A stretch of 46,215 nt of DNA. Source: an uncultured Collinsella sp. (GTDB lineage: Bacteria > Actinomycetota > Coriobacteriia > Coriobacteriales > Coriobacteriaceae). Position numbers and translations under genes: made by a program. The DNA is taken from positions 1-46,215 of the forward strand of contig CABUCA010000008.1 in assembly GCA_902489965.1 (NCBI GenBank). The letters are read 5' to 3'. Position 1 is the stretch's first letter. Each line of letters opens with the position of its first letter. The notes beneath the pieces are model-generated. The model worked only from the letters and a program-made list of their open reading frames with translations, was not told the DNA's origin and did no database searches. Positions 25,471-33,752 of the stretch are shown one piece after another.

Positions 25471-26310
25471 ATGGCAGATTCCAAGGTGGAGTATCCCGCT
25501 CCCGATTGCCTGGCGCCCGCCGCGATCGAGGCCAAGACCGAGGCCGCCGGCGTGACCAAGGCCAACCTGCCGGTCGCTAAGGCCTTTCTGTTGGCAATGT
25601 TCGCCGGCGCGTTCATTGCCTTCGGCGGCCTGTTCTTTACCGTGTTCTTGAGCGATAGCACGCTGGGCTGGGGCGCCCAGCGCGTCGTGGGCGGCTTGTG
25701 CTTTTGCCTGGGCCTGGTGCTCGTGCTGGTGTGCGGCGCCGAGCTGTTCACCGGCAACTCGCTTATGGTCTGCGCGCTCAAGAGCAAAAAGATCACCCTG
25801 GCTCAGATGCTCAAGGCTTGGGTCGTCGTATGGGTCGGTAACTTTGCCGGTGCCCTGTTCATCGTCTTTTTGGTGTACATGGCCGGCATTTACAAGCTCA
25901 ACGGCGAGGCGGTCGCCAATTCCATGGTGAGCGTCGCCGCCGGCAAGGTGACGATCGACTGGTTGACGATCTTCTTCCGCGGCATCCTGTGCAACATCTT
26001 TGTGTGCCTGGCCGTGTGGATCGGTACCGCCGGCAAGACCGTGGTCGATAAGGTCGTGGGCATTCTGCTGCCCATCGCCGCCTTTGTGGCCTGCGGTTTT
26101 GAGCACTGCGTTGCCAACATGTACTTTTTGCCCATGGGTGCCGTGATGCATGCATGCGGTTATGGTGCCGACGTCGCCGGCGCCGATGCGCTCAACGCTG
26201 CGGGCATTGCGTTTAACTTGTCCGCCGCCACGCTGGGCAACATCGTGGGCGGCGCGGTCCTGATCGCGCTCGGCTACTGGTTTATCTACGCCAAGAAGTC
26301 CGAGGCGTAA
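25471..26310 (+). CDS. focA: Formate channel, FNT family (FocA-like)
   Basis: 279 residues with six hydrophobic segments and FNT-family motifs GAELFTGNSLM and ACGFEHCVANMYF. FocA-type pentamers move formate (and often nitrite or HS-) across the cytoplasmic membrane. The start ATG 25471 has GGAAAGAAG upstream; a longer frame from 25438 lacks a better start. It lies 39 nt after hycI, and a strong terminator follows, so it is probably the last gene of the formate hydrogenlyase operon. It would supply or release formate for FdhF. Confidence 0.92.
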   Translation: MADSKVEYPAPDCLAPAAIEAKTEAAGVTKANLPVAKAFLLAMFAGAFIAFGGLFFTVFLSDSTLGWGAQRVVGGLCFCLGLVLVLVCGAELFTGNSLMVCALKSKKITLAQMLKAWVVVWVGNFAGALFIVFLVYMAGIYKLNGEAVANSMVSVAAGKVTIDWLTIFFRGILCNIFVCLAVWIGTAGKTVVDKVVGILLPIAAFVACGFEHCVANMYFLPMGAVMHACGYGADVAGADALNAAGIAFNLSAATLGNIVGGAVLIALGYWFIYAKKSEA

Positions 26311-26332
26311 GGTACCGTCTGTTTGACGTTGG

Positions 26333-26368
26333 GCCTCCCGCGGGGCGTTGCCGTGCGGGAGGCTTTTT
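26333..26368 (+). terminator. Terminator of the formate hydrogenlyase operon
   Basis: A perfect 9-bp stem GCCTCCCGC (26333-26341) with GCGGGAGGC (26355-26363), a 13-nt loop, then TTTTT (26364-26368). Confidence 0.9.
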
Positions 26369-26432
26369 GGGTCTGGGGCTCGTTGCCGGGCTGTTGGCCT
26401 GTTGTGTTTGGCTGGTGAAAGGGGTAATCGAG

Positions 26433-28550
26433 ATGGCATCTGCTGTGGAGCGTGACGGTCGCGCTGTGGTGACCACATGCGGGGGATGCTATGCCGATTG
26501 CGCCTTTGCGGCACGCGTTGAGGACGGTCGCGTGGTGGCCGAGTTGCCGGTGCCGGGGCACCCGTGCGCGGCACGAGCCCTGTGCGCCCGCGGACGGCAT
26601 CGTCTGGCAATGCCGTTTGACGAGCGCGATCGCATTTTGCACCCCATGCGCCGCCGCCAGGATGGCTCGGGTTTCGATGCCGTGAGCTGGGACGAGGCGT
26701 TCGCGCAGATTGCAGCGCGCCTTGGGGGGATTGTTGACGAGCGTGGGCCCCGTGCGCTGGGCATGACGCTCGGCGTGCCCTCGTTCGACCGCTACTGGGC
26801 GTATCGCTTTATGCATGCGCTGGGCTCGCCCAACGTGTACGGTGCCGACGGTGCCTGCGAGGTAAGCCGACTTACCGGTTGGGAGCACAGCCTGGGCTAC
26901 AGCCCCGCTTCCGACCTGGCGCATACCGATTGCATCATGTATTTGGGGCGTTCCATTGTCGATTCGTCGACGATGGGAGCCGTTGACGCGCTCAACGATG
27001 CGCGCCGGCGCGGGGCGAAGATCATCGTGGTCGACCCCCGGCGCAGCGGCTCGGCTGCGCTTGCAGACCGCTGGCTGCGCGTGCGCCCGGGCTGCGACTT
27101 GGCGCTGCTGTTGGGCATTGCCCATGTCTTGATTGCCGAGGATCTGTATGACCACGAGTTCGTGACCCGCTATACCACGGGCTTTGACGAGCTAGCGCAG
27201 GCGGCTGCTGTTTGGACGCCCGAGTGGGCCGAGTCGATGTGCGACGTGCCGGCCGCAGAGATTGTCGCCACGGCGCGCGATCTCGCTGCCGCCGCGCCTG
27301 CCGCCGTGGTGGATGCGGGCTTTCATGGTGGCATCGGTATCGCGTATGCCAATAGCACCCAGACGGCGCGCGCTATCTGCCTGGTCGATGTGCTGTTGGG
27401 CTGCCTGGGGCATGTGGGCGGTGCGCTCAACCCGCCGACCCCGCTCGCGCTGGGCGACTTGGGCCCTGCACGCTTTGCGACGCCGTCGGTGCCGCGTGAG
27501 CCCAAGTTGGGGTCCGAACGCTATCCACTGGTCGATCCGATGCGCGGCCTGTGCACGACCATCGGTCAGTCGATTCTTGCCGGCGATTTGCGAGGGCTCA
27601 TCGTCTATGCCAGTAACCCTGGTGCGGGCTATGGCAATGCACAGGCTTGGTTGAGTATTTTGCAGCAGCTCGACTTGCTCGTGACGATTGATATTCGCTG
27701 GTCCGAGACGGCGCGTGCTTCTGACTTCGTGCTGCCCGACGTGACGTATCTGGAGGCCGACCGCGGTGTGGGCACAGTCGTGGGTGCCAACGATTCGCGC
27801 GTGTTCTACCGCAACGCCGTGCTGCCTGTGCAGCATGACGACACGAGACCGGGGCGGGAGATCTTTGCCGGGTTGGCGCAGGCGTGTGGCGCGGGCGAGT
27901 ACTTCCAGTTTACGTCCGACGATCTGGCCTCCGCCCAGGTGGCTCCGTTTGGGATTGATCTTGTCGAACTCAAGGAGCGCGGCTGGGCCGATACGGGTGT
28001 TTCGTTGCCGTCGCGTACGGGTGAGCCGGCGATTCCCCTGGATGGCGGCAAAATTGCGCTGGCAAGCGACGTATGGGAACGAGCGGGTCTGGGTCGTGTG
28101 CCCAACTGGATCGCTCCCATGGTGGAGCCCGGCCCGGGGATGTTTCGCCTCATTGGCGGCAACCGGCCCTTTGAGTCGCACACGTCGCGCAGGCTCGCTG
28201 CAGCGGGTGCTGCCGAGGCGGGGTCGGACCTGGACGCCGTGCAGATGAACGCCGATGTCGCCGCTCGCATGGGTATCGCCAACGGCGAGGTCGTCGAGCT
28301 TGTGAGCGACATGGGCCGCGATCGCGTGCGCGTGGAGACGACGCCCTATCTGCACCCGGCGTGTATCTTCACCTCGGCCGCTCCCGGCGGACGCGCATTG
28401 GGTGCTGAGGGTGGTGGTCGGCAGGCCCTGGGCGTCGGGCCGCTCGACCACACGCCGCTGCGCTGGGACTCGTTGACGGGTGCCGCGCTTACCCAAGAAA
28501 ACGCCGTTCGCGTGGAAAAGATTGTCGCGCGCGGGGATAATGACGAGTAA
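26433..28550 (+). CDS. Molybdopterin oxidoreductase, cytoplasmic, cysteine-type active site (substrate unknown)
   Basis: 705 residues of the DMSO-reductase superfamily. A [4Fe-4S] site is seen in CGGCYADC and the following C-x-n-C; the core includes VSWDEAFAQIA, IIVVDPRRSGSA and GGALNPP, and the last 120 residues are a dinucleotide-binding domain. The putative Mo ligand is Cys142 in YGADGACEVS, almost the same position as Sec140 of FdhF but in a context closer to thiosulfate/polysulfide reductase-type enzymes. There is no Tat signal and no neighbouring electron-transfer or membrane subunit, so partners must be shared or distant. The ATG has GAAAGGGG 8 nt upstream. It lies between the focA terminator and selA. 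The reaction is not assigned. Confidence 0.8.
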   Translation: MASAVERDGRAVVTTCGGCYADCAFAARVEDGRVVAELPVPGHPCAARALCARGRHRLAMPFDERDRILHPMRRRQDGSGFDAVSWDEAFAQIAARLGGIVDERGPRALGMTLGVPSFDRYWAYRFMHALGSPNVYGADGACEVSRLTGWEHSLGYSPASDLAHTDCIMYLGRSIVDSSTMGAVDALNDARRRGAKIIVVDPRRSGSAALADRWLRVRPGCDLALLLGIAHVLIAEDLYDHEFVTRYTTGFDELAQAAAVWTPEWAESMCDVPAAEIVATARDLAAAAPAAVVDAGFHGGIGIAYANSTQTARAICLVDVLLGCLGHVGGALNPPTPLALGDLGPARFATPSVPREPKLGSERYPLVDPMRGLCTTIGQSILAGDLRGLIVYASNPGAGYGNAQAWLSILQQLDLLVTIDIRWSETARASDFVLPDVTYLEADRGVGTVVGANDSRVFYRNAVLPVQHDDTRPGREIFAGLAQACGAGEYFQFTSDDLASAQVAPFGIDLVELKERGWADTGVSLPSRTGEPAIPLDGGKIALASDVWERAGLGRVPNWIAPMVEPGPGMFRLIGGNRPFESHTSRRLAAAGAAEAGSDLDAVQMNADVAARMGIANGEVVELVSDMGRDRVRVETTPYLHPACIFTSAAPGGRALGAEGGGRQALGVGPLDHTPLRWDSLTGAALTQENAVRVEKIVARGDNDE

Positions 28551-28602
28551 TTGACTCAGCTGATGTATTCGACTGATCCACGTTTCTTTTGAAAGGCTGC
28601 AC

Positions 28603-30060
28603 ATGAGCGATAGCCAGAACATGTCCGATGAGGTACGCGCCCGCTTGCGCGCCATTCCTTCCGTTAACGAGTTGCTCGCTGAGTGGCCGGTTGTGAAGGC
28701 GGCGGGGGAGACCTGTGACGCGGTGGTCCATGCTGCCGTGACGGCCGAGCTCGACGAGGAGCGCGCCGCCATTCGTGCCGGCGCCGACCCGCGCTCTAAG
28801 CGCGACCTTGCTTCGGCCATTGAGTGGCGTGCGCACCGCTCCGCGCTGCCGAGCCTGCGCCCTGCCGTCAACGCTACAGGCGTGGTCATCCATACCAACT
28901 TGGGTCGCGCCCCGCTCGCGGAGTCGGCGGCAAAGGCCGTGGCCGAGGTCGCGCGCGGCTACAGCACGCTCGAGTACAGCGTGGACACCTGTTCGCGCGG
29001 GTCGCGCAAGGAGCACGCCGCGCAACTGATCCGCTCACTCACCGGTGCTGAGGATGCGCTTGTGGTCAACAACAACGCCGCCGCGGTGCTGCTGGTGCTG
29101 GCGACTCACGCTGCGGGCAAAGAGGTTATCGTCAGCCGCGGCGAGCTTGTCGAGATCGGCGGCAGCTTCCGTATCCCCGATGTCATGGCGGCTTCGGGCG
29201 CCAAGCTCGTCGAGGTCGGAGCCACCAACCGCACGCATTTGAGCGACTACGAGCGCGCCATCACGCCCGATACGGCCGTGATCCTCAAGGTCCATCCTTC
29301 CAACTATCGCATCGAGGGTTTTCACGAGGAAGTGAGCTCAAGGGAGCTCGCCGCACTGGCCCATAAGCATGGTCTGCTGTTCTACGAGGATCAGGGGTCG
29401 GGCGCGCTTCTGCCCGATGACATCCTGGTGCGCGGCGGCGAGGAGACCACGCCGGCTTCGGTCGCGGCGGGGCTCGATATCGTGTCGTGCTCGGGCGATA
29501 AGCTGCTGGGCGCCGCACAGGCGGGCATTATCATGGGTCGCCGCGATCTGGTCCAGGCCTGCGGGTCGCATCCGCTTATGCGCGCTCTGCGTCCGGGTAA
29601 GCTCGCACTGGCGGCGCTCGAGGCTACACTGCGCATCTACATGGACGGGGCGGATGTGGCCCATCGCGAGGTACCGGTGCTCAACATGCTTACGCTTCCG
29701 CAGGCTCATCTGGAGCGTCGCGCACGCAAGCTGCGCGAGCTGATGGTGACGGGCCTCGATAAAGCTGGCTGCCCGTGTGCCGTGCAGGTGGAAATCGTCG
29801 AGGAGTCGTCGACTCCCGGCGGCGGCTCGCTGCCCACCGTCGAGCTGCCCACCATGTGCGTTGCCGTGCGTCTTGTTGACGAGCGCCTGACGGTCGACGC
29901 GCTCAAGCGCTCGCTCGTCCAGGATTTCGACACGCCGGTCGTCACGCGCGCCTCGCACGATCGCGTCCTGTTTGATGTGCGTACGCTCGTGGGTGACCGC
30001 GATATCGAGACGGCGGCATCGACGCTCGTCGCGTGCGTTAAGAAGGCGATTGCTCGATGA
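28603..30060 (+). CDS. selA: L-seryl-tRNA(Sec) selenium transferase SelA
   Basis: 485 residues, near the family norm (about 463). A PLP enzyme that turns seryl-tRNA(Sec) into selenocysteinyl-tRNA(Sec) using selenophosphate. The motif CSGDKLLGAAQAGIIMGRRD contains the PLP lysine (K300); ATGVVIHTNLGRAPL and YSTLEYSVDTCSRGSR match the N-terminal core. The start ATG has GAAAGG about 7 nt upstream. Its stop overlaps the selB start by 4 nt (ATGA), a coupled selAB operon. Together with selB and selC it supports the UGA reading in fdhF. Confidence 0.95.
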   Translation: MSDSQNMSDEVRARLRAIPSVNELLAEWPVVKAAGETCDAVVHAAVTAELDEERAAIRAGADPRSKRDLASAIEWRAHRSALPSLRPAVNATGVVIHTNLGRAPLAESAAKAVAEVARGYSTLEYSVDTCSRGSRKEHAAQLIRSLTGAEDALVVNNNAAAVLLVLATHAAGKEVIVSRGELVEIGGSFRIPDVMAASGAKLVEVGATNRTHLSDYERAITPDTAVILKVHPSNYRIEGFHEEVSSRELAALAHKHGLLFYEDQGSGALLPDDILVRGGEETTPASVAAGLDIVSCSGDKLLGAAQAGIIMGRRDLVQACGSHPLMRALRPGKLALAALEATLRIYMDGADVAHREVPVLNMLTLPQAHLERRARKLRELMVTGLDKAGCPCAVQVEIVEESSTPGGGSLPTVELPTMCVAVRLVDERLTVDALKRSLVQDFDTPVVTRASHDRVLFDVRTLVGDRDIETAASTLVACVKKAIAR

Positions 30061-32024
30061 GTGAGGTTCAAGCGCTGGTGGAGTGTCCCGTTATCGTTGG
30101 CACGGCGGGCCACGTCGACCACGGTAAGTCGGCGCTGATCGAGGCGCTGACCGGCAAGAATCCCGATCGTCTGGAGGTTGAGCGCCGTCGCGGTATGACC
30201 GTGGAGCTGGGCTTTGGCGAGCTGGCGCTGCCGAGTGGCAAGATCGTTGGCCTGGTCGACGTGCCGGGCCACGCGCATTACTTGCGCGCCATGGTGCAGG
30301 GTGCGACGGGCATTGATGTTGCCGTGTTGGTGGTATCGGCCGTCGAGGGCGTGATGCCGCAGACGCGCGAGCACGTGCATGTGCTGGAGCTGCTGGGCGT
30401 CACACACATGGTGGTCGCGCTGACGATGTGCGACTTGGCCGATGCCGAGATGACCGAGCTTGCCGAGCTCGATGTCGATGACTTTTTGTCGGGCACCGTG
30501 TTTGCGGGCGCGCCGATCGTGCCCGTGTCGTCCAAGACCGGCGCGGGGATCGATGACCTGCTGGCTGCGCTCGACGAGCAGGTTGCCGCTTGCTGGGATT
30601 CCTGCCGCGACCGTGCCGAGCGCACCGATGCCGCGCCGCGTCTGCCCATCGACCGCTGCTTTACGATCAAGGGCGCCGGTACCGTGGTGACGGGAACGTT
30701 GCACGATGCGCCCGTCGCGGTGGGGGATGAGCTCGTCGCGCTGCCGTCGCGTACGGTCTGTCGCGTGCGCGGGATTCAGGTGCATGGCGATACGCCGCGA
30801 GCACTGCCCGGACAGCGCGTGGCGCTCAACTTGGTGGGCGATGGTGTCGCCGCGCTCGATCGCGGTGAGATGCTGGGTGTGGCGGGCCGCTTTGGCCAGA
30901 CGCTGCGCTTTATGATGACATTGACCTACCTGGGCCGCGAGGGCGCCAAGCCGCGTGTGCTCGAGTCGGGTGCGCGTGTGCACGTGATGGCGGGTACGGC
31001 CGAGTTCGTCGGTCGAATCATGTTCATGGAGGGCGAGGCCCCCATGGCGGTGGGCGAGACCCGTATTGTTCAGGTGCGCTTGGATAACTCGCTGCCGCTA
31101 CGTGCCGGGGACCATGCCGTGGTGCTGTCCTATTCGCCCGTGATGCTTATTGGCGGCGGGCGCGTGCTACTTTCGCGCTGCCGTCGCTCGCGCGAGCTTG
31201 CCGAAGGAGAGCGTGCGCTGTATGCGGCGCTCGAGTCCGGCGATATCGCGGACGGTGTGGGCGCTTGGCTGGCGCTGCAGACGCTGCCGGTTACGGCGGT
31301 TGATGTTGCCGAGGCTTTGGATCTTGGTGTCGGCGAGGTCGATGCCGCACTGCACGGGTTGGTGGCGCAGGGCGCTGCTTGCGCGCTTGCTGGCTCGGAT
31401 GGCTCGCTGTACGCAGATTCTTCCGCGCTCGACGCCGCGATGGATGCCTTGGCGACGACCCTGTCGGCCATGCACGCGGCGGCTCCCAAGGAGACGGGCT
31501 TTACGCCCGGTGCCGTTGCCCATGCTGCCTGGCCTGCTGCCGACGATGCCGTTGCCGCGGCCCTGATTGCCGAGGGCTGCTCGCGCGGCGTTTGTGCTGC
31601 CGAAGGCGCCGAGGTGTTCGACCCACACTCTGCAGCCGCCGCGGCGCGTGTGGCGCGCGATGCCTGCGAGCGTATCGTTGCCTTGCTGGATGAGGCCGGC
31701 CTCGATGCGCCGACGTTGCCCGAGGTGGGCGAGCAGCTGCAGCTCGATCGCGACACCATGACGCGTGCCCTGCGCGAGCTTTCGCTCAACCGCTCACTCG
31801 TGAAGGTCGAGCGCGATGTGGCCCTGTCTGCTGCCGCCGAGGCCCATGCGCGCGAGCTCGTCGCCGCCGCCATTGAGGCAGCCGGCGGCGCTGCCACCAC
31901 GAGCGTGCTGCGCGAGGCCCTGGGGGTGTCGCGCAAACGTGCTATCAGCATCCTGGAACATCTAGACGCCGTGCGCTTTACGGTGCTCGACAAGGATGCC
32001 GGCGGCCTGAGGTCCCTGCGCTAA
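30057..32024 (+). CDS. selB: Selenocysteine-specific elongation factor SelB
   Basis: 655 residues. An EF-Tu-like GTPase (P-loop GTAGHVDHGKSALIEALTG; switch RRGMTVELGF; DVPGH), domains 2-3 with the Sec-binding pocket (IDRCFTIKGAGTVVTGT), and C-terminal winged helices (from about 370; final VSRKRAISILEHLDAVRFTV) that bind the SECIS hairpin. It delivers Sec-tRNA to UGA. Oddity: the G4 guanine-recognition motif, normally N/TKxD (TKAD in E. coli), reads TMCD, so the lysine is missing. It is followed at 32033 by a long palindrome and then by selC. Confidence 0.95.
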   Translation: MSEVQALVECPVIVGTAGHVDHGKSALIEALTGKNPDRLEVERRRGMTVELGFGELALPSGKIVGLVDVPGHAHYLRAMVQGATGIDVAVLVVSAVEGVMPQTREHVHVLELLGVTHMVVALTMCDLADAEMTELAELDVDDFLSGTVFAGAPIVPVSSKTGAGIDDLLAALDEQVAACWDSCRDRAERTDAAPRLPIDRCFTIKGAGTVVTGTLHDAPVAVGDELVALPSRTVCRVRGIQVHGDTPRALPGQRVALNLVGDGVAALDRGEMLGVAGRFGQTLRFMMTLTYLGREGAKPRVLESGARVHVMAGTAEFVGRIMFMEGEAPMAVGETRIVQVRLDNSLPLRAGDHAVVLSYSPVMLIGGGRVLLSRCRRSRELAEGERALYAALESGDIADGVGAWLALQTLPVTAVDVAEALDLGVGEVDAALHGLVAQGAACALAGSDGSLYADSSALDAAMDALATTLSAMHAAAPKETGFTPGAVAHAAWPAADDAVAAALIAEGCSRGVCAAEGAEVFDPHSAAAAARVARDACERIVALLDEAGLDAPTLPEVGEQLQLDRDTMTRALRELSLNRSLVKVERDVALSAAAEAHARELVAAAIEAAGGAATTSVLREALGVSRKRAISILEHLDAVRFTVLDKDAGGLRSLR

Positions 32025-32032
32025 CGATCACC

Positions 32033-32149
32033 CCAGGGCAGCTAATTTGGGACGGGGCTCTTTTAGCTGCCCCGGCGGTTAATCAACCAAACCGTCGCGT
32101 TATCAGCCGGGGTAGCTAAAATAGCCCCGTCCCAAATTAGCTGCCCTGG
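32033..32149. repeat. 44-bp-arm nested palindrome between selB and selC
   Basis: Arms 32033-32076 and 32106-32149 pair at 42 of 44 positions around a 29-nt loop that contains GGTTAATCAACC. Each arm is itself a dyad: GGGCAGCTAA/TTAGCTGCCC on the left and GGGTAGCTAA/TTAGCTGCCC on the right. No T-run follows. It may end selAB transcription or be a REP/BIME-like dispersed element. Confidence 0.9.
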
Positions 32150-32199
32150 CGCCCTTTGCGGCTGCGGGCTGCCTGGTTTGGTAAAATATCGTCGCACTT

Positions 32200-32296
32200 G
32201 GGAACGGATGGGCTCCGGTGGGCTCCGCGGTCCTCAAAACCGTTGCGAGGCGTGCAAAACGTCTTGGATGTGTTCGATTCACATACGTTCCCGCCA
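32200..32296 (+). tRNA. selC: tRNA-Sec(UCA)
   Basis: 97 nt, much longer than normal tRNAs. Acceptor GGGAACG pairs with CGTTCCC; G73 and CCA are encoded. Anticodon stem GCGGT/ACCGT holds the loop CCTCAAA with anticodon TCA. A long variable arm (GAGGCGT with ACGTCTT) and the T-arm ATGTG-TTCGATT-CACAT are present. A -10-like TAAAAT lies at 32182-32187, without a clear -35. It sits directly after selA-selB, completing the Sec-insertion set. Confidence 0.95.
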
Positions 32297-32451
32297 TACG
32301 TTACCAGCGCTTTTGTGCTCGCGGTCTTGCTGCGTGCCGCAAAGGCGCTGTTTTGTTTTTGTACGGGTCCGCCGTGTCGTCTGTCATGTCGTCTACGGTA
32401 TTTGCCCCCGTGCACCGGGTTTCGAGTATGCCGATGGAGGTGTTTTGCCGT

Positions 32452-33084
32452 ATGACTACCGTAAGACGGGCCGATCTTTCTTGTGTCGTCCAGGCGGGCG
32501 GGTTGTCGTCGCGCATGGGCTGCGATAAGGCGCGGATGTCGTTTTGCGGCGAGCCGCTCATCGAGCGCGTCCTGGGTCGGCTGGCGCCAGTTGCCGGCGA
32601 GTTGGTCGTGACGACTTCGCGCCCTTGCGAGCTTGCCTACCTTGAGGAGCTTATGTTTGATGGCCTGCGACCCCGCGTGGTGATGGACGTCGACGGTCCC
32701 GCCGGTGCTATGCGCGGCATCGCGAGTTCGTTGGCCGCGGCCCGGCTTCCTTTCGTGGCTATCGTCGCCTGTGATATGCCGTTCGTCTCGCCGGAACTCA
32801 TCGGCGCGCTTGCCGATCGTGTTGAGGTCGAGGCGCTCGACGTGTGCGTGCCGCGCGAGGAGCGGGGGATTGAGCCGCTTTGCGCCGTCTGGCGCCGTGA
32901 CGCGTGTGCGCCGGTCGCCCAAGAGCTGCTCGCCTGCGACCGCCAGCGCATTCGCTGCCTGATTAATCGCGTTCAGGCTGGTTATATGGATGAGCCGCAA
33001 ATCGTTGAGGCCGCGAGCTCGACGCTCTGCTTCGAAAACGTCAATACGCCCGAGGAGTTTGCGGCGGCCGAGTTACTCGCCTAG
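32452..33084 (+). CDS. mobA: Molybdenum cofactor guanylyltransferase MobA
   Basis: 210 residues. It attaches GMP to molybdopterin to make the MGD cofactor needed by FdhF and the orphan molybdo-oxidoreductase. The nucleotidyltransferase signature CVVQAGGLSSRMGCDKARM matches LAGGxSxRMGxDKA; VACDMPFVSPELI carries the Mg-binding Asp, and PLCAVW is typical. The start ATG 32452 is chosen because GGAGG (32436-32440) lies 11 nt upstream; earlier in-frame ATGs run into tRNA-Sec. It is followed 15 nt later by the DUF3343 gene. Confidence 0.92.
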   Translation: MTTVRRADLSCVVQAGGLSSRMGCDKARMSFCGEPLIERVLGRLAPVAGELVVTTSRPCELAYLEELMFDGLRPRVVMDVDGPAGAMRGIASSLAAARLPFVAIVACDMPFVSPELIGALADRVEVEALDVCVPREERGIEPLCAVWRRDACAPVAQELLACDRQRIRCLINRVQAGYMDEPQIVEAASSTLCFENVNTPEEFAAAELLA

Positions 33085-33099
33085 ACGATTGGAGTTGCC

Positions 33100-33495
33100 A
33101 TGTCTCACGATATTTGTCCCGACACGGGGGAGCCTTGCACTTGCGATGGTTCCGAGCCCTGTACCTGCGGTTGCGGTGGCTGTGGACATACTGCGGAAGA
33201 GGAGGCGGCCGCCGCGGCGTATCGTGAGGCACACCGCGAAGGCCCATCCGGTGATGCCCTCGACCACGAGCGCAAGATTATCGTGTCGTTTGACAGCACC
33301 TTCGACGTGATGGAATGCGAGCAGCTGTGCCTGGATGCCGGCGTGCCCGGGCGCATTATGCCTTTGCCCGGTTCCATTACCGCAGGTTGCGGCCTGTGCT
33401 GGGCCATGCCGTTCTCGGGCGATGCGCTCGCCGCCTTCCGTGCTGCCACCGAAGGCCGCATAACCCCCGCCGACTACCATCAGCTCGTCCTCTAG
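33100..33495 (+). CDS. DUF3343 putative Se/S carrier with a Cys-rich N-terminal extension
   Basis: 131 residues. The C-terminal two-thirds (IVSFDSTFDVMECEQLCLDA, GVPGRIMPLPGSITAGCGL) matches the DUF3343 family, described as a putative Se/S carrier-like protein and often found beside selenium-use genes. Residues 1-30 form an extra Cys cluster, C6, C13, C15, C21, C23, C25, C28 and H30 (PCTC, PCTCGCGGCGH), not part of the usual short family members; it could bind a metal or shuttle thiol-bound selenium. The family Cys in AGCGL is present. It is probably co-transcribed with mobA. The function is inferred from family and context only. Confidence 0.8.
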   Translation: MSHDICPDTGEPCTCDGSEPCTCGCGGCGHTAEEEAAAAAYREAHREGPSGDALDHERKIIVSFDSTFDVMECEQLCLDAGVPGRIMPLPGSITAGCGLCWAMPFSGDALAAFRAATEGRITPADYHQLVL

Positions 33496-33496
33496 C

Positions 33497-33539
33497 CACC
33501 GGCACCACCGCAAAGGTGCCTGTCCCCAATGTGGTGGTT
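33497..33539. repeat. Nested inverted repeat after the DUF3343 gene
   Basis: GGCACC (33501-33506) pairs with GGTGCC (33515-33520) inside an outer CCACC (33497-33501) / GGTGG (33534-33538). A short T-run follows. It may be a weak terminator or a decayed intergenic repeat. The rest of the gap up to 33752 holds only the gdhA ribosome binding site and AT-rich, promoter-like sequence that I cannot assign. Confidence 0.5.
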
Positions 33540-33752
33540 TGGAACACGTGGACGAAACAGGTTTGAAACACGGGTTTTGCATGTCAGGCACACAAAAACG
33601 TCTCTACCTGCATCGTAATCAAAACGAAACATCTGCTCGTCGGCTTATGCGAAACTTTCCCGCAACAGTGCGATATTATCCATATACGATAAAGCTCGCG
33701 GCGCATGGGGTGCCGCGACCGACACTTTTCGTTTCCCATCATTGGAGGAAGC

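Noticed and set aside
32218..32451. A longer MobA start inside or just after tRNA-Sec.
   Set aside because: Those codons overlap the tRNA-Sec gene and have no coding character; GGAGG upstream of ATG 32452 and the MobA motif position support the shorter form.
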